From positions 1-64,000 of the forward strand of contig DASRFJ010000277.1 of assembly GCA_035651595.1 (NCBI GenBank): a DNA stretch of 64,000 nucleotides, given 5' to 3'. The position numbers were made by a program, and so were the translations under genes. The DNA comes from JAFARZ01 sp035651595. GTDB taxonomy: Bacteria > Actinomycetota > Actinomycetes > Streptosporangiales > Streptosporangiaceae. Positions 1 through 9,305 of the stretch are shown in pieces. The notes under the pieces were generated by a model. That model saw nothing but the letters and a program-made list of their open reading frames with translations, ran no database searches and was not told where the DNA came from. The number at the start of each line of letters is the position of its first letter. Position 1 is the stretch's first letter.

Positions 1-115
1 CCGCGGTCATCGGCGCGACGTCCAGCAGCCGCAGGGTGCGGTCCGGCCTGGCCAGCCGCGGCCGGAGCATGCTCCCGACGATGCCGGCCGCGCCGGTAAT
101 GAGGATGATCGACAC
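1..115 (-). CDS. NAD-dependent epimerase/dehydratase (5' end only)
   Basis: The first 38 codons of a leftward gene that runs off the window. It starts at a GTG (113-115) with an in-frame TAA five codons upstream, which fixes the start. The N-terminus begins with a beta strand followed by TGAAGIVG, the GxxGxxG dinucleotide-binding turn of extended short-chain dehydrogenases, and continues with an LLD strand end typical of the NAD-binding Rossmann fold. The substrate cannot be deduced; uronate dehydrogenases and sugar epimerases both fit. Confidence 0.7.
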   Translation of the reverse strand, partial: MSIILITGAAGIVGSMLRPRLARPDRTLRLLDVAPMTA

Positions 116-338
116 GCCTGTACCTTAACTCACCCCGCTCGCCTGCGGTTTGACACGCTCTAGTGGGCTCGATTGCGCAATTGACACGCTGGGGGGTGGG
201 CGCGGGAGGGGGACAGGGTGACAGCGGGCGAGCACGCCCGATACTCTGCTAATCGGCATATACCGGGGCGTGCGCAGGGAAGGTTATGGAGCCGATGACA
301 CGTATGCCCCATATCGTGCTAATTCAGAGTTAGGCTCC
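116..338. other. Intergenic region with repeat copy A and G-rich tract
   Basis: No gene is seen. It holds one copy of a 40-bp dispersed repeat (149-190) followed by a G-rich stretch to about position 240, the same arrangement as the second copy near 39831. A GTG at 270 would extend the permease gene downstream by 23 residues. Confidence 0.5.
149..190 (+). repeat. 40-bp dispersed repeat, copy A (TTGACACG pair)
   Basis: A 40-bp sequence bounded by two TTGACACG boxes about 30 bp apart, with CTCTAGTGGGCTC and TGCGCAA between them. It matches 39831-39870 at all but two positions, on the same strand. Both copies are followed by a G-rich tract. TTGACA resembles a -35 box but no convincing -10 follows, so a promoter role is unproven. 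Confidence 0.75.
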
Positions 339-3300
339 ATGTCGATGGGGCCGCAGACCAAACGGGACGGGTGGGGTTCTCTCGCACTGCCGAGGATGAA
401 CGCGCACCTGATGGTGGTCATTGCCGCGGCGCTGACCACGGTGGTGACCGCCATGCTCGCGGGCGCGCTCGCGGTGCTCGCCGGGCAGGCGATGCCCGTC
501 GCGGTGCGGCACGACCTGGCCGTCGCCAGCGGCACGACGATGCTGTTCAGCGGCAGCGTCAGCCGGGCCGACGATGCCAAGTTCCGGGCGCAACTGCCCC
601 GTGAGATCAACGCCGCGCTGGACGGCACGCCGAACACCCTCTATCACGCCACCTGGTCCGATCCGCTCGGGTTCACCGCTGGCTCGGGCCCCGCCGCGAA
701 CGGCAACACCGAGATCACGGAGGCGACCGCGTTCGACGACATCAGGTCGCACGCGGTCCTGGTCTCGGGCACGTGGCCGGGCTCGCCGCCGGCCAGCGGC
801 GCGGCGAGCCCAGCGGCGAACCCGGCGAACCCGGCGGCGGCGATCCCGGCTGCGCTGCCGGCCACCGCCGCCACCCTGATGCGGGTGCACGTCGGGGACA
901 CGATCAAGCTCAAGGACCGGGACAACGGCGGCATCGTCCGGTTCGTGATCACCGGTCTGTACCGGCCCGCCCAGGCGGCCGGACCGGGCGCCGCGTACTG
1001 GCAGCTCAACCTCATCAGCCTGACCGGCGTGAGCACGGCGAGCGGGTTCAGCACCTTCGGCCCGCTGACCGTGCAGCCCGCCGCGTTCACCACCGGCGGC
1101 CTGACCCAGGACGAAGCCTCCTGGCTGGCCGAACCCGTGACCGCGGACCTCCCGCAGAACAACTTCAGCGACGTCGCCGCGAACCTGAACGCGCTGCGCG
1201 ACAACGTGAACAACCCGAACGGCGTGCTGCCCAGCCTGGGGCTCACCACCAGCCTGCCCACGGTGCTGAGCAGCCTCGCCGCCAACCTGGACGTGGCCAG
1301 GTCGCTGCTAGCGATCTGCGCGATTCTGCTCGGCCTGCTCGGCGGTGCCGTGCTGCTCGCGGTCGCGCGGCTGCTGTACGGCCAGCGCGAGGGAGAAAGC
1401 GCGATGATGGCCGCCCGCGGCGCGACCCGCGGCCAGCTGCTGCGGCTCACCGCGGCGGAGGCCATCCCGCTGTGCCTGGTGGCCTCGGCGGCGGGCGGTG
1501 TGGCCGGGATCTGGCTGGCCAGGATGCTCGCCACGACCTCGGCGCTGCCCGGCGGCCCGCTGGCAAAGGCGCCGATGTCCGGGCAGATCAGATCCGCCGC
1601 GGAGGCCGCCGCGGCCGTGGCGATCGGCGCCCTTGTGGTCATGCTCATCCCGGCGCTGAACCGGGTCACGCCGGGCACCGCGCGGGTCCGCCGGGGCAGG
1701 CAGGCGGCCATCTCCGCGGCCAGCCGGGCCGGCGTCGACCTCGGGCTGATCGCGCTGGCCGTGCTCACCAGCTGGCAGCTCCGGCACTACTCGGCGGTGT
1801 CCGCGGGCACCAGCGGGACGTTCGGCGTGGACCCGGTGGTCGCGATCGCGCCGGCGCTCGCGCTGGCCGGCGGCACCGTCGCGGCGCTGCGGCTGCTCCC
1901 CATCGGGGGCAAGGCCGGCGACCGGCTGGCCGCGCGCGGCAGGCGGCTGACCACCGCGATGGCCAGCTGGCAGATCAGCCGGCAGCCGATCCGGCAGGGC
2001 GGCGCGGCGCTGCTGATCGTGCTCGCGGTCGCCACCGCCACGCTGGCGCTGACGCAGCGGCAGAGCTGGCTCCAGTCCGGCCATGACCAGGCGGCGTTCA
2101 CCGCCGGGGCCGACGTGAACGTGCAGAGCGTAGAGCCGCTGACCGACGCGCAGGCCACCACCATGACCCGCACCCGCGGTGTGCGCTACGCCATGCCGGC
2201 CGCGGTCTACCCCTACTCGGCGGGCACCGGCACGGTCCTGGCGATCGGTGCGGCCCAGGCACCGAACGTGGTGCTGCTGCGGCCCGATCAGGCCCACGTG
2301 CCTGCCAGCAAGCTGTTCGGCATGATCAAGAGCCCGGACCAGACGCCCGGTATGTGGCTGCCCGGCCAGAGCCCTCAGATCCAGCTCACCGCTCAGGTCG
2401 GTCCCGCGTCGTTGCGGCTGGCGCCGGCGATCGTCGCCCCGTCCGTCGAGGACGCCGACGGCGTCGTCTATCAGCTCGAGCCCGGCACGCTGCCGGCCGA
2501 CGGCCAGCCGCACACGTTCACGATCCCGGTGACCCCTGGTGCCACCGCCGTCACGTACCCGCTGCGCCTGGTCGGCCTCAACGTCACGTACCAGATGCCC
2601 GCGGGCAAGAACACCGCCCCGGCCACATTCCAGCTGGACAGCGTGTCCGGCGTGGCGGGCAGCCGGCTGGGCCAGTTCGTCCCGTCGGCGACGTCCAGCG
2701 AGCTGGCAGGCTCCCAGAATGGCTTCGGCACGGTGGGCGCCGCCGCGGCGCCGTCGCTGGTGTCGTCCGGCGCGGCCGGATCGGCGCAGCGGATGGTGTT
2801 CCATACCGGCTACGGGCTGTCGAACAGCGGCATCGGCCCGCCCGGAAAGCTCGACGGCCAGCTCACGCTCACCGCGCTCGCCCCCGGTCCGGTCGCGGTG
2901 ATGCCCGGCATCGCGACGCAGGCGTATCTGTCGGCCAACGGCGCGAGCGTCGGCTCGACGGTGCAGGCGACGATCGGCGGTGCGCCCGCGGCGGTGCACA
3001 TCGTCGCCTCGGTGCCCTCGTTCCCCACGCTGAGCGCGGGTACGAGCGCGCTGATAGTGGACTTGGCCAGCGCGCAGAACTTCCTCACCGCCAGGGCGCT
3101 GGACGGAGCACCGGTGACGCAATGGTGGCTGGCGACCGCGAACCACACCGTGCCACCGGGCCTGACCGCCGGCTTGCCCAGCGGCAGCGCGGTCACCAGC
3201 GTGGCGGCGGTGACCGACGGGCTGCTCAACGATCCGCTGTCCGACCTGCCGCAGCAGGCCCTGCTCGGTCTGGCCATCGCCGCCCTGCTGCTGGCCAGCA

Positions 3301-3668
3301 CCGGATTCTGCGTGTCGATCGCGGCCGGCGTGCGGCAGCGCGAGGCGGAGAACGCGCTGCTCGCGGCCCTCGGCGTCGCACCGCGCGCGGCCGCGGGCCA
3401 GCTGTGCCTCGAGAAGTTCATGCTCAGCCTGCCGTCCGCGCTGGCCGGGCTGGCGCTCGGCGCGTTCCTGTCCGAGCTGCTCGTGCCCGCGATCACGCTC
3501 AGCCCGTCGGCCACGACCCCGCAGCCGCCGGTGCTGATCGAGTTCGGCTGGGGTCCGACGCTGGCCGCGGCGCTGGCGCTGGCCATTGTGCCGGTGCTGG
3601 CCGCGGCGCTCGTGACGGTACGGCGGCCCGACCCGGCGGCCAGCCTGCGTGCGGCGGAGGCGGCATGA
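339..3668 (+). CDS. FtsX-like ABC transporter permease 1
   Basis: A large membrane protein of about 1109 residues. A hydrophobic segment near the N-terminus (MVVIAAALTTVV) is followed by a long extracytoplasmic region, a block of membrane segments with an FtsX-type signature (QREGESAMMAARGATRGQLL, about residues 350-470), a second extracellular region, and a C-terminal FtsX block (REAENALLAALGVAPRAA). This is the duplicated FtsX layout of MacB/LolCE-like permeases, which couple ATP hydrolysis to extrusion or mechanical work outside the membrane rather than import. First gene of a five-gene locus with two more permeases and two ATPases. The start is uncertain: GTG at 270 is also open. The cargo is unknown. 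Confidence 0.8.
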   Translation: MSMGPQTKRDGWGSLALPRMNAHLMVVIAAALTTVVTAMLAGALAVLAGQAMPVAVRHDLAVASGTTMLFSGSVSRADDAKFRAQLPREINAALDGTPNTLYHATWSDPLGFTAGSGPAANGNTEITEATAFDDIRSHAVLVSGTWPGSPPASGAASPAANPANPAAAIPAALPATAATLMRVHVGDTIKLKDRDNGGIVRFVITGLYRPAQAAGPGAAYWQLNLISLTGVSTASGFSTFGPLTVQPAAFTTGGLTQDEASWLAEPVTADLPQNNFSDVAANLNALRDNVNNPNGVLPSLGLTTSLPTVLSSLAANLDVARSLLAICAILLGLLGGAVLLAVARLLYGQREGESAMMAARGATRGQLLRLTAAEAIPLCLVASAAGGVAGIWLARMLATTSALPGGPLAKAPMSGQIRSAAEAAAAVAIGALVVMLIPALNRVTPGTARVRRGRQAAISAASRAGVDLGLIALAVLTSWQLRHYSAVSAGTSGTFGVDPVVAIAPALALAGGTVAALRLLPIGGKAGDRLAARGRRLTTAMASWQISRQPIRQGGAALLIVLAVATATLALTQRQSWLQSGHDQAAFTAGADVNVQSVEPLTDAQATTMTRTRGVRYAMPAAVYPYSAGTGTVLAIGAAQAPNVVLLRPDQAHVPASKLFGMIKSPDQTPGMWLPGQSPQIQLTAQVGPASLRLAPAIVAPSVEDADGVVYQLEPGTLPADGQPHTFTIPVTPGATAVTYPLRLVGLNVTYQMPAGKNTAPATFQLDSVSGVAGSRLGQFVPSATSSELAGSQNGFGTVGAAAAPSLVSSGAAGSAQRMVFHTGYGLSNSGIGPPGKLDGQLTLTALAPGPVAVMPGIATQAYLSANGASVGSTVQATIGGAPAAVHIVASVPSFPTLSAGTSALIVDLASAQNFLTARALDGAPVTQWWLATANHTVPPGLTAGLPSGSAVTSVAAVTDGLLNDPLSDLPQQALLGLAIAALLLASTGFCVSIAAGVRQREAENALLAALGVAPRAAAGQLCLEKFMLSLPSALAGLALGAFLSELLVPAITLSPSATTPQPPVLIEFGWGPTLAAALALAIVPVLAAALVTVRRPDPAASLRAAEAA

Positions 3669-3732
3669 GGGTGGCGGCAGGCGACGACCTCACGGCAGGC
3701 GAAGAGCAGGCGGCAGGCGAAGAGCAGGTGGC

Positions 3733-6522
3733 ATGCGACGGGTAGGCGGCGGCACGATCGCGCTCGGCGTGCTGGTCTGCGCGGGGGTGTTCGCCGCCGT
3801 CTCGGGACCGGCGCTCAGCCTGCACCTGCGCACTCAGGCGCTTCAGCAGACGCTGAATCAGCTCGGCGGCACCGTCAAGACCGTGCAGGCGTCGGCGTCG
3901 CTGAGCGACTTCCTCAACGACGTGTACGGAACTCCCGCCTCGATCAACCCAGGGCCGGGGAACGAACTGAGTCCCGACCTCCTCGAGGAGTCGCAAACCG
4001 AGATCCGGGACGGCCTGGCGCAGGTTCCGCTGCCGCTCGCCGCCGGCGACTGGGCCGGCCTGGCCACGAAGGCCCAGCCGCTCGCCTCGGGTTACTCGGC
4101 GAGCGCGTACGTCCAGCAGCCGCCCAAGGTGGCGCTCGTCTACCGCGACACGCTGAGCAGCAACACCCGCCTCGTGGCGGGAAGCCTCAGCTCGCCGGCC
4201 TCCGCCGCCCAGGGAACGATCCCGGTGAGCGTCACCTCGGCGACCGCGGCCAGGTTCGGTGTCCGGCCCGGGTCCCGGCTGACCATGGGCACGTTCACGC
4301 TGCTCGTCACCGGAATCGTGCGGGCGCGCGACGCGAACGACGACTTCTGGCAGACCGACCCCGCCATGCTCACCCCCGAGGAGCAGATCTCCCGTAACCA
4401 GCCGGCGTTCTGGCTGGGCGAGTTCGCCATCGACCCGGACGGGCTCCAGGCGCTCCAGCAACTGCCGTCGGTGACCCTTCTCATGCAGTGGGAGTTCCCG
4501 CTGTCGACCGGCGGTGTCAACGCCGACCAGGTGACGGCGCTGGGGAACGGCCTCAGCAAGGTCTCCGCCGCGCTGCCGCAGATGTCCGGAGCGTTCGCGG
4601 CCGCGGCGAACGACATCTCGGTCTCCACGTCGCTGCTCCAGCCGGTGCAGGAGTTCGTCGCGGCGCAGACGGCGGTGCTCGCGGTACTGCTGCTGCTGTT
4701 CGTGAGCCTGGCGATGACCGCCGCCGCGGTGATCGTGCTGGCTGGCCGGATGATCGTGGACCGGCGCAGCACCGAACTGGTCATGCTCCGCTCCCGTGGC
4801 GCGTCGACCAGCCAGGTCGCCACGCTGCTCGGCAGGAGCACGGCACTGATCGCGATTCCCGCCGCTGCGGCCGGCGCGGCGCTGGCGCTCGTGCTCGTCC
4901 CCGGGGCGGGCAGTGCTCCTGGTGGTCAGGGGGGTCTGGGGGGATGGCTCCCCCCAGGGAATGCAGCGAGGCTGGGCTGGACGCTGGCCAGCTTCACCCT
5001 GCTGCTCGCGCTGGTGTGCGCACCCGCCATCGGCACCTGGCGGCACCGGCGGCCCGCACCGGCCGCCAACCCGGCCAGGGTCACCACCGCGGACACGTCG
5101 CTGCACCTGGGCGGCTTCGCCGCGGGTCGGCGGTTCGCCGGACGCGGGCTGCGCCGGCTGATCGCCGAAGTAACCGCCTGCGGCCTGGCGATCGCTGGCC
5201 TGGTCGTGCTGCACGGCCAGGGAGTGCCGCCGGCGGGCAGCACGAACTGGTTCCTCACCGCGGCGCCGGCCCTGGCCGCGATCCCCGCGGTGATCGTGAT
5301 CCTGCGGCTGTACCCGCTGATCATCCGGATCGTGCTCCGGCTCACCGGACGGCGCGCGGGCCCCACCGGCTACATCGCGCTGGCTTCCTCCGCCGGGACC
5401 TCGCTGGCCACCACCGCGCCCGCGTTCGCGCTCGTGCTGGCGCTGACCGTGTCCGCGTTCGGCGGCATGGTCACCGACGCGATCAACAGCGGCCAGGTCA
5501 GCTCGTCCTGGCAGACCACCGGCGCCGACGTGCTGATCACCACCGGCCTGGACGGCGTGCCGATCACGCGAGACACCCAGCGTGTGCTGGCCGGCATCCG
5601 CGGCGTCAAGCACGAGGCCGCCGTCTCCGACACCAGCTGGTTCTCGCCGAGCGGCCGGCAGATCGAGGCCACCGCCGTCGCACCCGCGCAGTACGCCACG
5701 CTCACCGCCGCGACCCCGTTCCCCGCGCTGCCCGCGCACGCGCTGGTCGCCGCCACCGCACCGCTCAGCAGCCAGAGCGTCACCGGCGTGCTCGCCTCCC
5801 CCGCCGCCGCGGCGATCCTCGGGACCGGCGTCACCACGCTCAACTCCCTCCAGGGAGGCCCGCTCCGGGTGCGGGTCGTCGGCCTGCTGGCCAGCACGCC
5901 CGCGCAGCCGACCGGAGGCCCGTTCATCCTGCTGCCGCTGCCGGTGCTGCCGCCGGACCTCGGCCAGCCACTGCTGAACGTGGGGCTGCTCACCGGGACC
6001 GGCATCGACCGCGCCCAACTCGACGCCGCCGTCAGCAAGCTGCTGCCCGGGTCCAGCATCGCCTACCGGTCCGACGTCCTGGCCAGCCTGCGCAGCGCGC
6101 CGCTACAGCACGGCGCCGAGCTGTTGATCGTGCTCACGATCGTCGCGGCGGCCGGCTTCGGGCTGCTCAACCTCATCCTCGGCCTGGCGCTCGGCGCGGC
6201 CGACCGGGACCTGACGTCGGCCCGGCTCGCCGTCATGGGGTACGAGCAGGCGGGCAGGCTCGCCGTGACCGAGACGCTGCCCGCGGTGCTTGCCGCCACG
6301 GCCGGCGGCCTGGCCTGCGCGCTGGTGCTGCCGCCGCTGGTCAGCAACGCGCTCGATCTGAGCGTGTTCACCAACTCCAGCACGGTCATCCCGATGCGGC
6401 CCGGCCTGATCACCGTCGGCCTGCCCGCCGCGGCCATGCTGCTGCTCGCCGTCATCGCGCTGGCCCTCCAGACCTGGCTGGCCCGGCGCCGCGGCGCCAC
6501 CGGCCTGCTGCGGATCAGCTGA
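3733..6522 (+). CDS. FtsX-like ABC transporter permease 2
   Basis: A 929-residue permease-like membrane protein. The chosen ATG follows AGGTGG by a few bases and gives the same N-terminus as its paralogue downstream (a TM helix, then HLRTQAL and LGGTVKTVQ). The FtsX block sits around residues 310-450 (MIVDRRSTELVMLRSRGAS) and a second one at the C-terminus (LGLALGAADRDLTSARLAVM). Relative to the paralogue it has an insertion of about 12 residues rich in Gly/Pro, encoded by a perfect hairpin (4936-4957). The stop TGA shares its A with the start of the next gene, so translation is probably coupled. Confidence 0.82.
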   Translation: MRRVGGGTIALGVLVCAGVFAAVSGPALSLHLRTQALQQTLNQLGGTVKTVQASASLSDFLNDVYGTPASINPGPGNELSPDLLEESQTEIRDGLAQVPLPLAAGDWAGLATKAQPLASGYSASAYVQQPPKVALVYRDTLSSNTRLVAGSLSSPASAAQGTIPVSVTSATAARFGVRPGSRLTMGTFTLLVTGIVRARDANDDFWQTDPAMLTPEEQISRNQPAFWLGEFAIDPDGLQALQQLPSVTLLMQWEFPLSTGGVNADQVTALGNGLSKVSAALPQMSGAFAAAANDISVSTSLLQPVQEFVAAQTAVLAVLLLLFVSLAMTAAAVIVLAGRMIVDRRSTELVMLRSRGASTSQVATLLGRSTALIAIPAAAAGAALALVLVPGAGSAPGGQGGLGGWLPPGNAARLGWTLASFTLLLALVCAPAIGTWRHRRPAPAANPARVTTADTSLHLGGFAAGRRFAGRGLRRLIAEVTACGLAIAGLVVLHGQGVPPAGSTNWFLTAAPALAAIPAVIVILRLYPLIIRIVLRLTGRRAGPTGYIALASSAGTSLATTAPAFALVLALTVSAFGGMVTDAINSGQVSSSWQTTGADVLITTGLDGVPITRDTQRVLAGIRGVKHEAAVSDTSWFSPSGRQIEATAVAPAQYATLTAATPFPALPAHALVAATAPLSSQSVTGVLASPAAAAILGTGVTTLNSLQGGPLRVRVVGLLASTPAQPTGGPFILLPLPVLPPDLGQPLLNVGLLTGTGIDRAQLDAAVSKLLPGSSIAYRSDVLASLRSAPLQHGAELLIVLTIVAAAGFGLLNLILGLALGAADRDLTSARLAVMGYEQAGRLAVTETLPAVLAATAGGLACALVLPPLVSNALDLSVFTNSSTVIPMRPGLITVGLPAAAMLLLAVIALALQTWLARRRGATGLLRIS
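4936..4957. repeat. REP-like hairpin inside a coding region
   Basis: Perfect 9-bp arms CTGGGGGGA and TCCCCCCAG around a TGGC loop, lying in frame within permease 2. The paralogue 6522-9272 lacks this segment, so it looks like an intergenic-type palindrome that entered the gene without breaking the frame. Confidence 0.6.
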
Positions 6523-9272
6523 TGAGCGCGCGAGCGAATCAGGGGGCAGCGATGGCGCTCGGCCTGCTGGTCTGCGCGGCGGTATTCGCCGCGATCGCCG
6601 GGCCGGCCACGAGCGCGCACCTGCGGACCCAGGCGCTCCGGCAGACGCTGAACGGCCTCGGCGGCACCGTCAAGACCGTGCAGGGATCGGCAACGCTGAG
6701 CGACTTCCTCACCAGCCTGGCGTCGGGCGGCAACGACTTCGGCAGCGGCCCGATCGGGCAGCTGACCCCCGCGGTGCTGGAAGAATCCAGGCAGCAGCTC
6801 CGGGACAGCCTGGCGGAAGTCCGGCTGCCGCTCACCTCGGGCGACTGGGCGGGCCTGGCCAGCAAGGCCACCCAGCTCAATTCCGGATACGCGCCGACCG
6901 CGGTAGCCGAAGCACCGCCGCAGGCAACGCTCATCTACCGGGACACCCTGACCAGCAACGCGGGGCTGAGCGCCGGCAGCTTCACGCCCAGCCAGCGCCC
7001 GCCGGCCGGGACCATCCCGGTGACCGCGAGCCCGGCGACCGCGGCAAGGTTCGGCGTCCATCCCGGCTCGGTGCTCGTCATGGGCGCTGTCCGGCTGCTC
7101 GTCACCGGCATCTTGCACATACAGCGTCCGGACAGCGACTTCTGGCAGGCCGACCCCACGGTGCTCGCCCCGTCCCCCGAACAGACGGAGCAGTACCCGT
7201 ACAAGGGCGAGCATTTCTGGCTCGGCGAGTTCGTCGTCGATCCGGACGCGCTGGGCGCGATGCAGGTCCTTCCGCCTGCCACCCTGCTGGTTCAGTGGCA
7301 GTACCCGCTGACGCTGCACGGCGTCACCGCCGACCAGCTCAATACCCTGGTCGCTCGCCTGGCCGCCGCGTCGTCCGCGCTCCCGCGGCTGTCCGGCCCG
7401 ATGACGTTCGCCGCCAACGACATCTCGGTCTCGACGCCCCTGCTGCAACCGCTGCAGGAGTTCCTTGGCGTGCAGACCGCGGTGCTCGCGGTCCTGCTGC
7501 TGTTGTTCGTCAGCCTGGCGTTGACGGCGGGCGCGGTGATCGTGCTGGCCGGCCGGATGATCGTGGACCAGCGCGGCACCGAACTCGTCATGCTCCGCGC
7601 GCGCGGCGCGTCCAGCGGCCAGGTCGCCGCGCTGCTGGGCAAGGGCAGCGCGCTGATCGCCATCCCCGCGGCGGCGGCCGGCGCGGGGATCGCGATCGCC
7701 GTCGTCCCTGGTGCCGGCGCCGCGGCCGGCGCGGCCTGCCCCGGCTGGACGCTGGCCGGGCTTACCCTGCTGCTGGCGGTGGCATGCGCACCCGCCATCG
7801 GCGCCTGGCGGCACCGGCGGCCCGCGCCGGCCGTCAACCCGGCGCGCGTGACCAGCGCGGACACGGCGCGCCACCGCTGGGTGACCGCGCGCGGACTGCG
7901 CCGGCTGGTCGCCGAGCTCAGCGCGTGCGGTGCCGCGGTGGCCGGCCTGGTCCTGCTGCACGGCCAGGGCGTGCCGTCGGCCGGCAACACGAACTGGTTC
8001 CTCACCGTCGCGCCCGCGCTGGCCGCGGTCCCCGCGGTCATCATCGTGCTGCGGCTCTACCCGCTGGTCATCCGCCTGGTGCTGCGGCTCGCCGGACGGC
8101 GCGCCGGCGCCACCGGGTATATCGCCCTCGCCTCCTCCGCCAGGACCTCACTGGCCACCACCGCGCCAGCGTTCGCGCTGGTCCTCGCGCTCACCGTGAC
8201 CGCGTTCGCCGGCATGGTCACCGATGCGATCAACGGCGGGCAGGTCCTGTCGTCCTGGCAGGCCAACGGCGCCGACGCGGTCGTCAACTCCGCCCAGCTC
8301 CAGGTCCCCATCACCCCCGCTACCGAACGGGCGCTGGCCGCCGTTCCCGGCGTCCAGCATGAGGCGGCGGTGTGGAACACCATCTGGACCAGCCCGAACG
8401 GCCAGCAGCTCTCGGTCACCGCGGCCGATCCTGCGAGGTACGCCGCGCTGACCGCGGCAACGCCGTTTCCTGGCCTGCCGACCGGGGAACTGACCAGGTC
8501 GCCGGCCCCGGTCACCACGCAGACCGTGATCAACGTGCTGGCTTCGCCGCTGGCCGCGGCCGCGCTCGGCACCGGGACCAATACGCTCACCTCGTCGCTG
8601 GACATGGGGCCGATCACGGTACACGTCGTCGGCACGCTCGCCAGCACTCCCGCCCAGGTGGCCAGCCCGCTGTTCCTGGTGATGCCGCTTCAGGCGCTGC
8701 CCGGCAGCCTCGGCCGGCCGATCCTCAACGTGGCGTTGCTGACCGGCGCCGGCATCGACCGCGCCCGGCTGGACGCGGCCGTCGCCAAGCTGGTGCCCGC
8801 GGCCACCGTCGACTACCGGGCCGACAGCCTGTCCAGCTTGCGCAGCTCCCCGCTCCAGCACGGTGCGGAGCAGATGATGCTGCTCACGGTCGTCGCCACG
8901 GCCTGCTTCGGGCTGCTCAACCTCATCCTCGGCCTCGCGCTCGGCGCGGCCGACCGGGACCTGACGTCGGCGCGGCTCGCCGTCATGGGTCATGAGCGGG
9001 CCGGGCGGCTCGCGCTGGCCGAGACGCTCCCCGCCGTGTTCGCCGCCGCCGCGGGCGGCCTGGCGTGTGCGCTGGCGCTGCCCCCGCTGATCAGCAACGC
9101 GCTCGACCTGAGCGTGTTCACCAACTCGAGCGCGTCCGTGGCCATGCGGCCTGGCCTGGTCACGCTCGGTGTGCCGGCCGCGGCCATGCTGCTGCTGGCC
9201 CTCGTCGCGCTCGCCGCGCAGACCCGCCTTGCCCGGCATCGCGGCACCACCGGCCTGTTGAGAGTCAGTTAA
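6522..9272 (+). CDS. FtsX-like ABC transporter permease 3 (duplicate of permease 2)
   Basis: A 916-residue protein very similar along its whole length to permease 2; the C-terminal FtsX block (AADRDLTSARLAVMGHE onward) is almost identical, which indicates tandem duplication. The ATG at 6522 overlaps the previous stop by one base (TGATG); an alternative ATG lies at 6552 directly before the first TM helix. The two permeases differ most in the extracytoplasmic segments, as expected if each recognises a different partner. No signal for substrate identity. Confidence 0.82.
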   Translation: MSARANQGAAMALGLLVCAAVFAAIAGPATSAHLRTQALRQTLNGLGGTVKTVQGSATLSDFLTSLASGGNDFGSGPIGQLTPAVLEESRQQLRDSLAEVRLPLTSGDWAGLASKATQLNSGYAPTAVAEAPPQATLIYRDTLTSNAGLSAGSFTPSQRPPAGTIPVTASPATAARFGVHPGSVLVMGAVRLLVTGILHIQRPDSDFWQADPTVLAPSPEQTEQYPYKGEHFWLGEFVVDPDALGAMQVLPPATLLVQWQYPLTLHGVTADQLNTLVARLAAASSALPRLSGPMTFAANDISVSTPLLQPLQEFLGVQTAVLAVLLLLFVSLALTAGAVIVLAGRMIVDQRGTELVMLRARGASSGQVAALLGKGSALIAIPAAAAGAGIAIAVVPGAGAAAGAACPGWTLAGLTLLLAVACAPAIGAWRHRRPAPAVNPARVTSADTARHRWVTARGLRRLVAELSACGAAVAGLVLLHGQGVPSAGNTNWFLTVAPALAAVPAVIIVLRLYPLVIRLVLRLAGRRAGATGYIALASSARTSLATTAPAFALVLALTVTAFAGMVTDAINGGQVLSSWQANGADAVVNSAQLQVPITPATERALAAVPGVQHEAAVWNTIWTSPNGQQLSVTAADPARYAALTAATPFPGLPTGELTRSPAPVTTQTVINVLASPLAAAALGTGTNTLTSSLDMGPITVHVVGTLASTPAQVASPLFLVMPLQALPGSLGRPILNVALLTGAGIDRARLDAAVAKLVPAATVDYRADSLSSLRSSPLQHGAEQMMLLTVVATACFGLLNLILGLALGAADRDLTSARLAVMGHERAGRLALAETLPAVFAAAAGGLACALALPPLISNALDLSVFTNSSASVAMRPGLVTLGVPAAAMLLLALVALAAQTRLARHRGTTGLLRVS

Positions 9273-9305
9273 TCCCGTGGGCACACTAAACGGAGGGAGA
9301 TACGC

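Noticed and set aside
3499..6018. Long open frame antisense to the permease genes
   Set aside because: High GC leaves antisense frames open; the translation is Arg/Gly/Gln-rich with no domain and it crosses two clear genes on the other strand.
4488..6521. N-terminal extension of permease 3 by about 680 codons
   Set aside because: The extension overlaps permease 2 in another frame and has no family similarity; ATG 6522 gives an N-terminus matching the paralogue.
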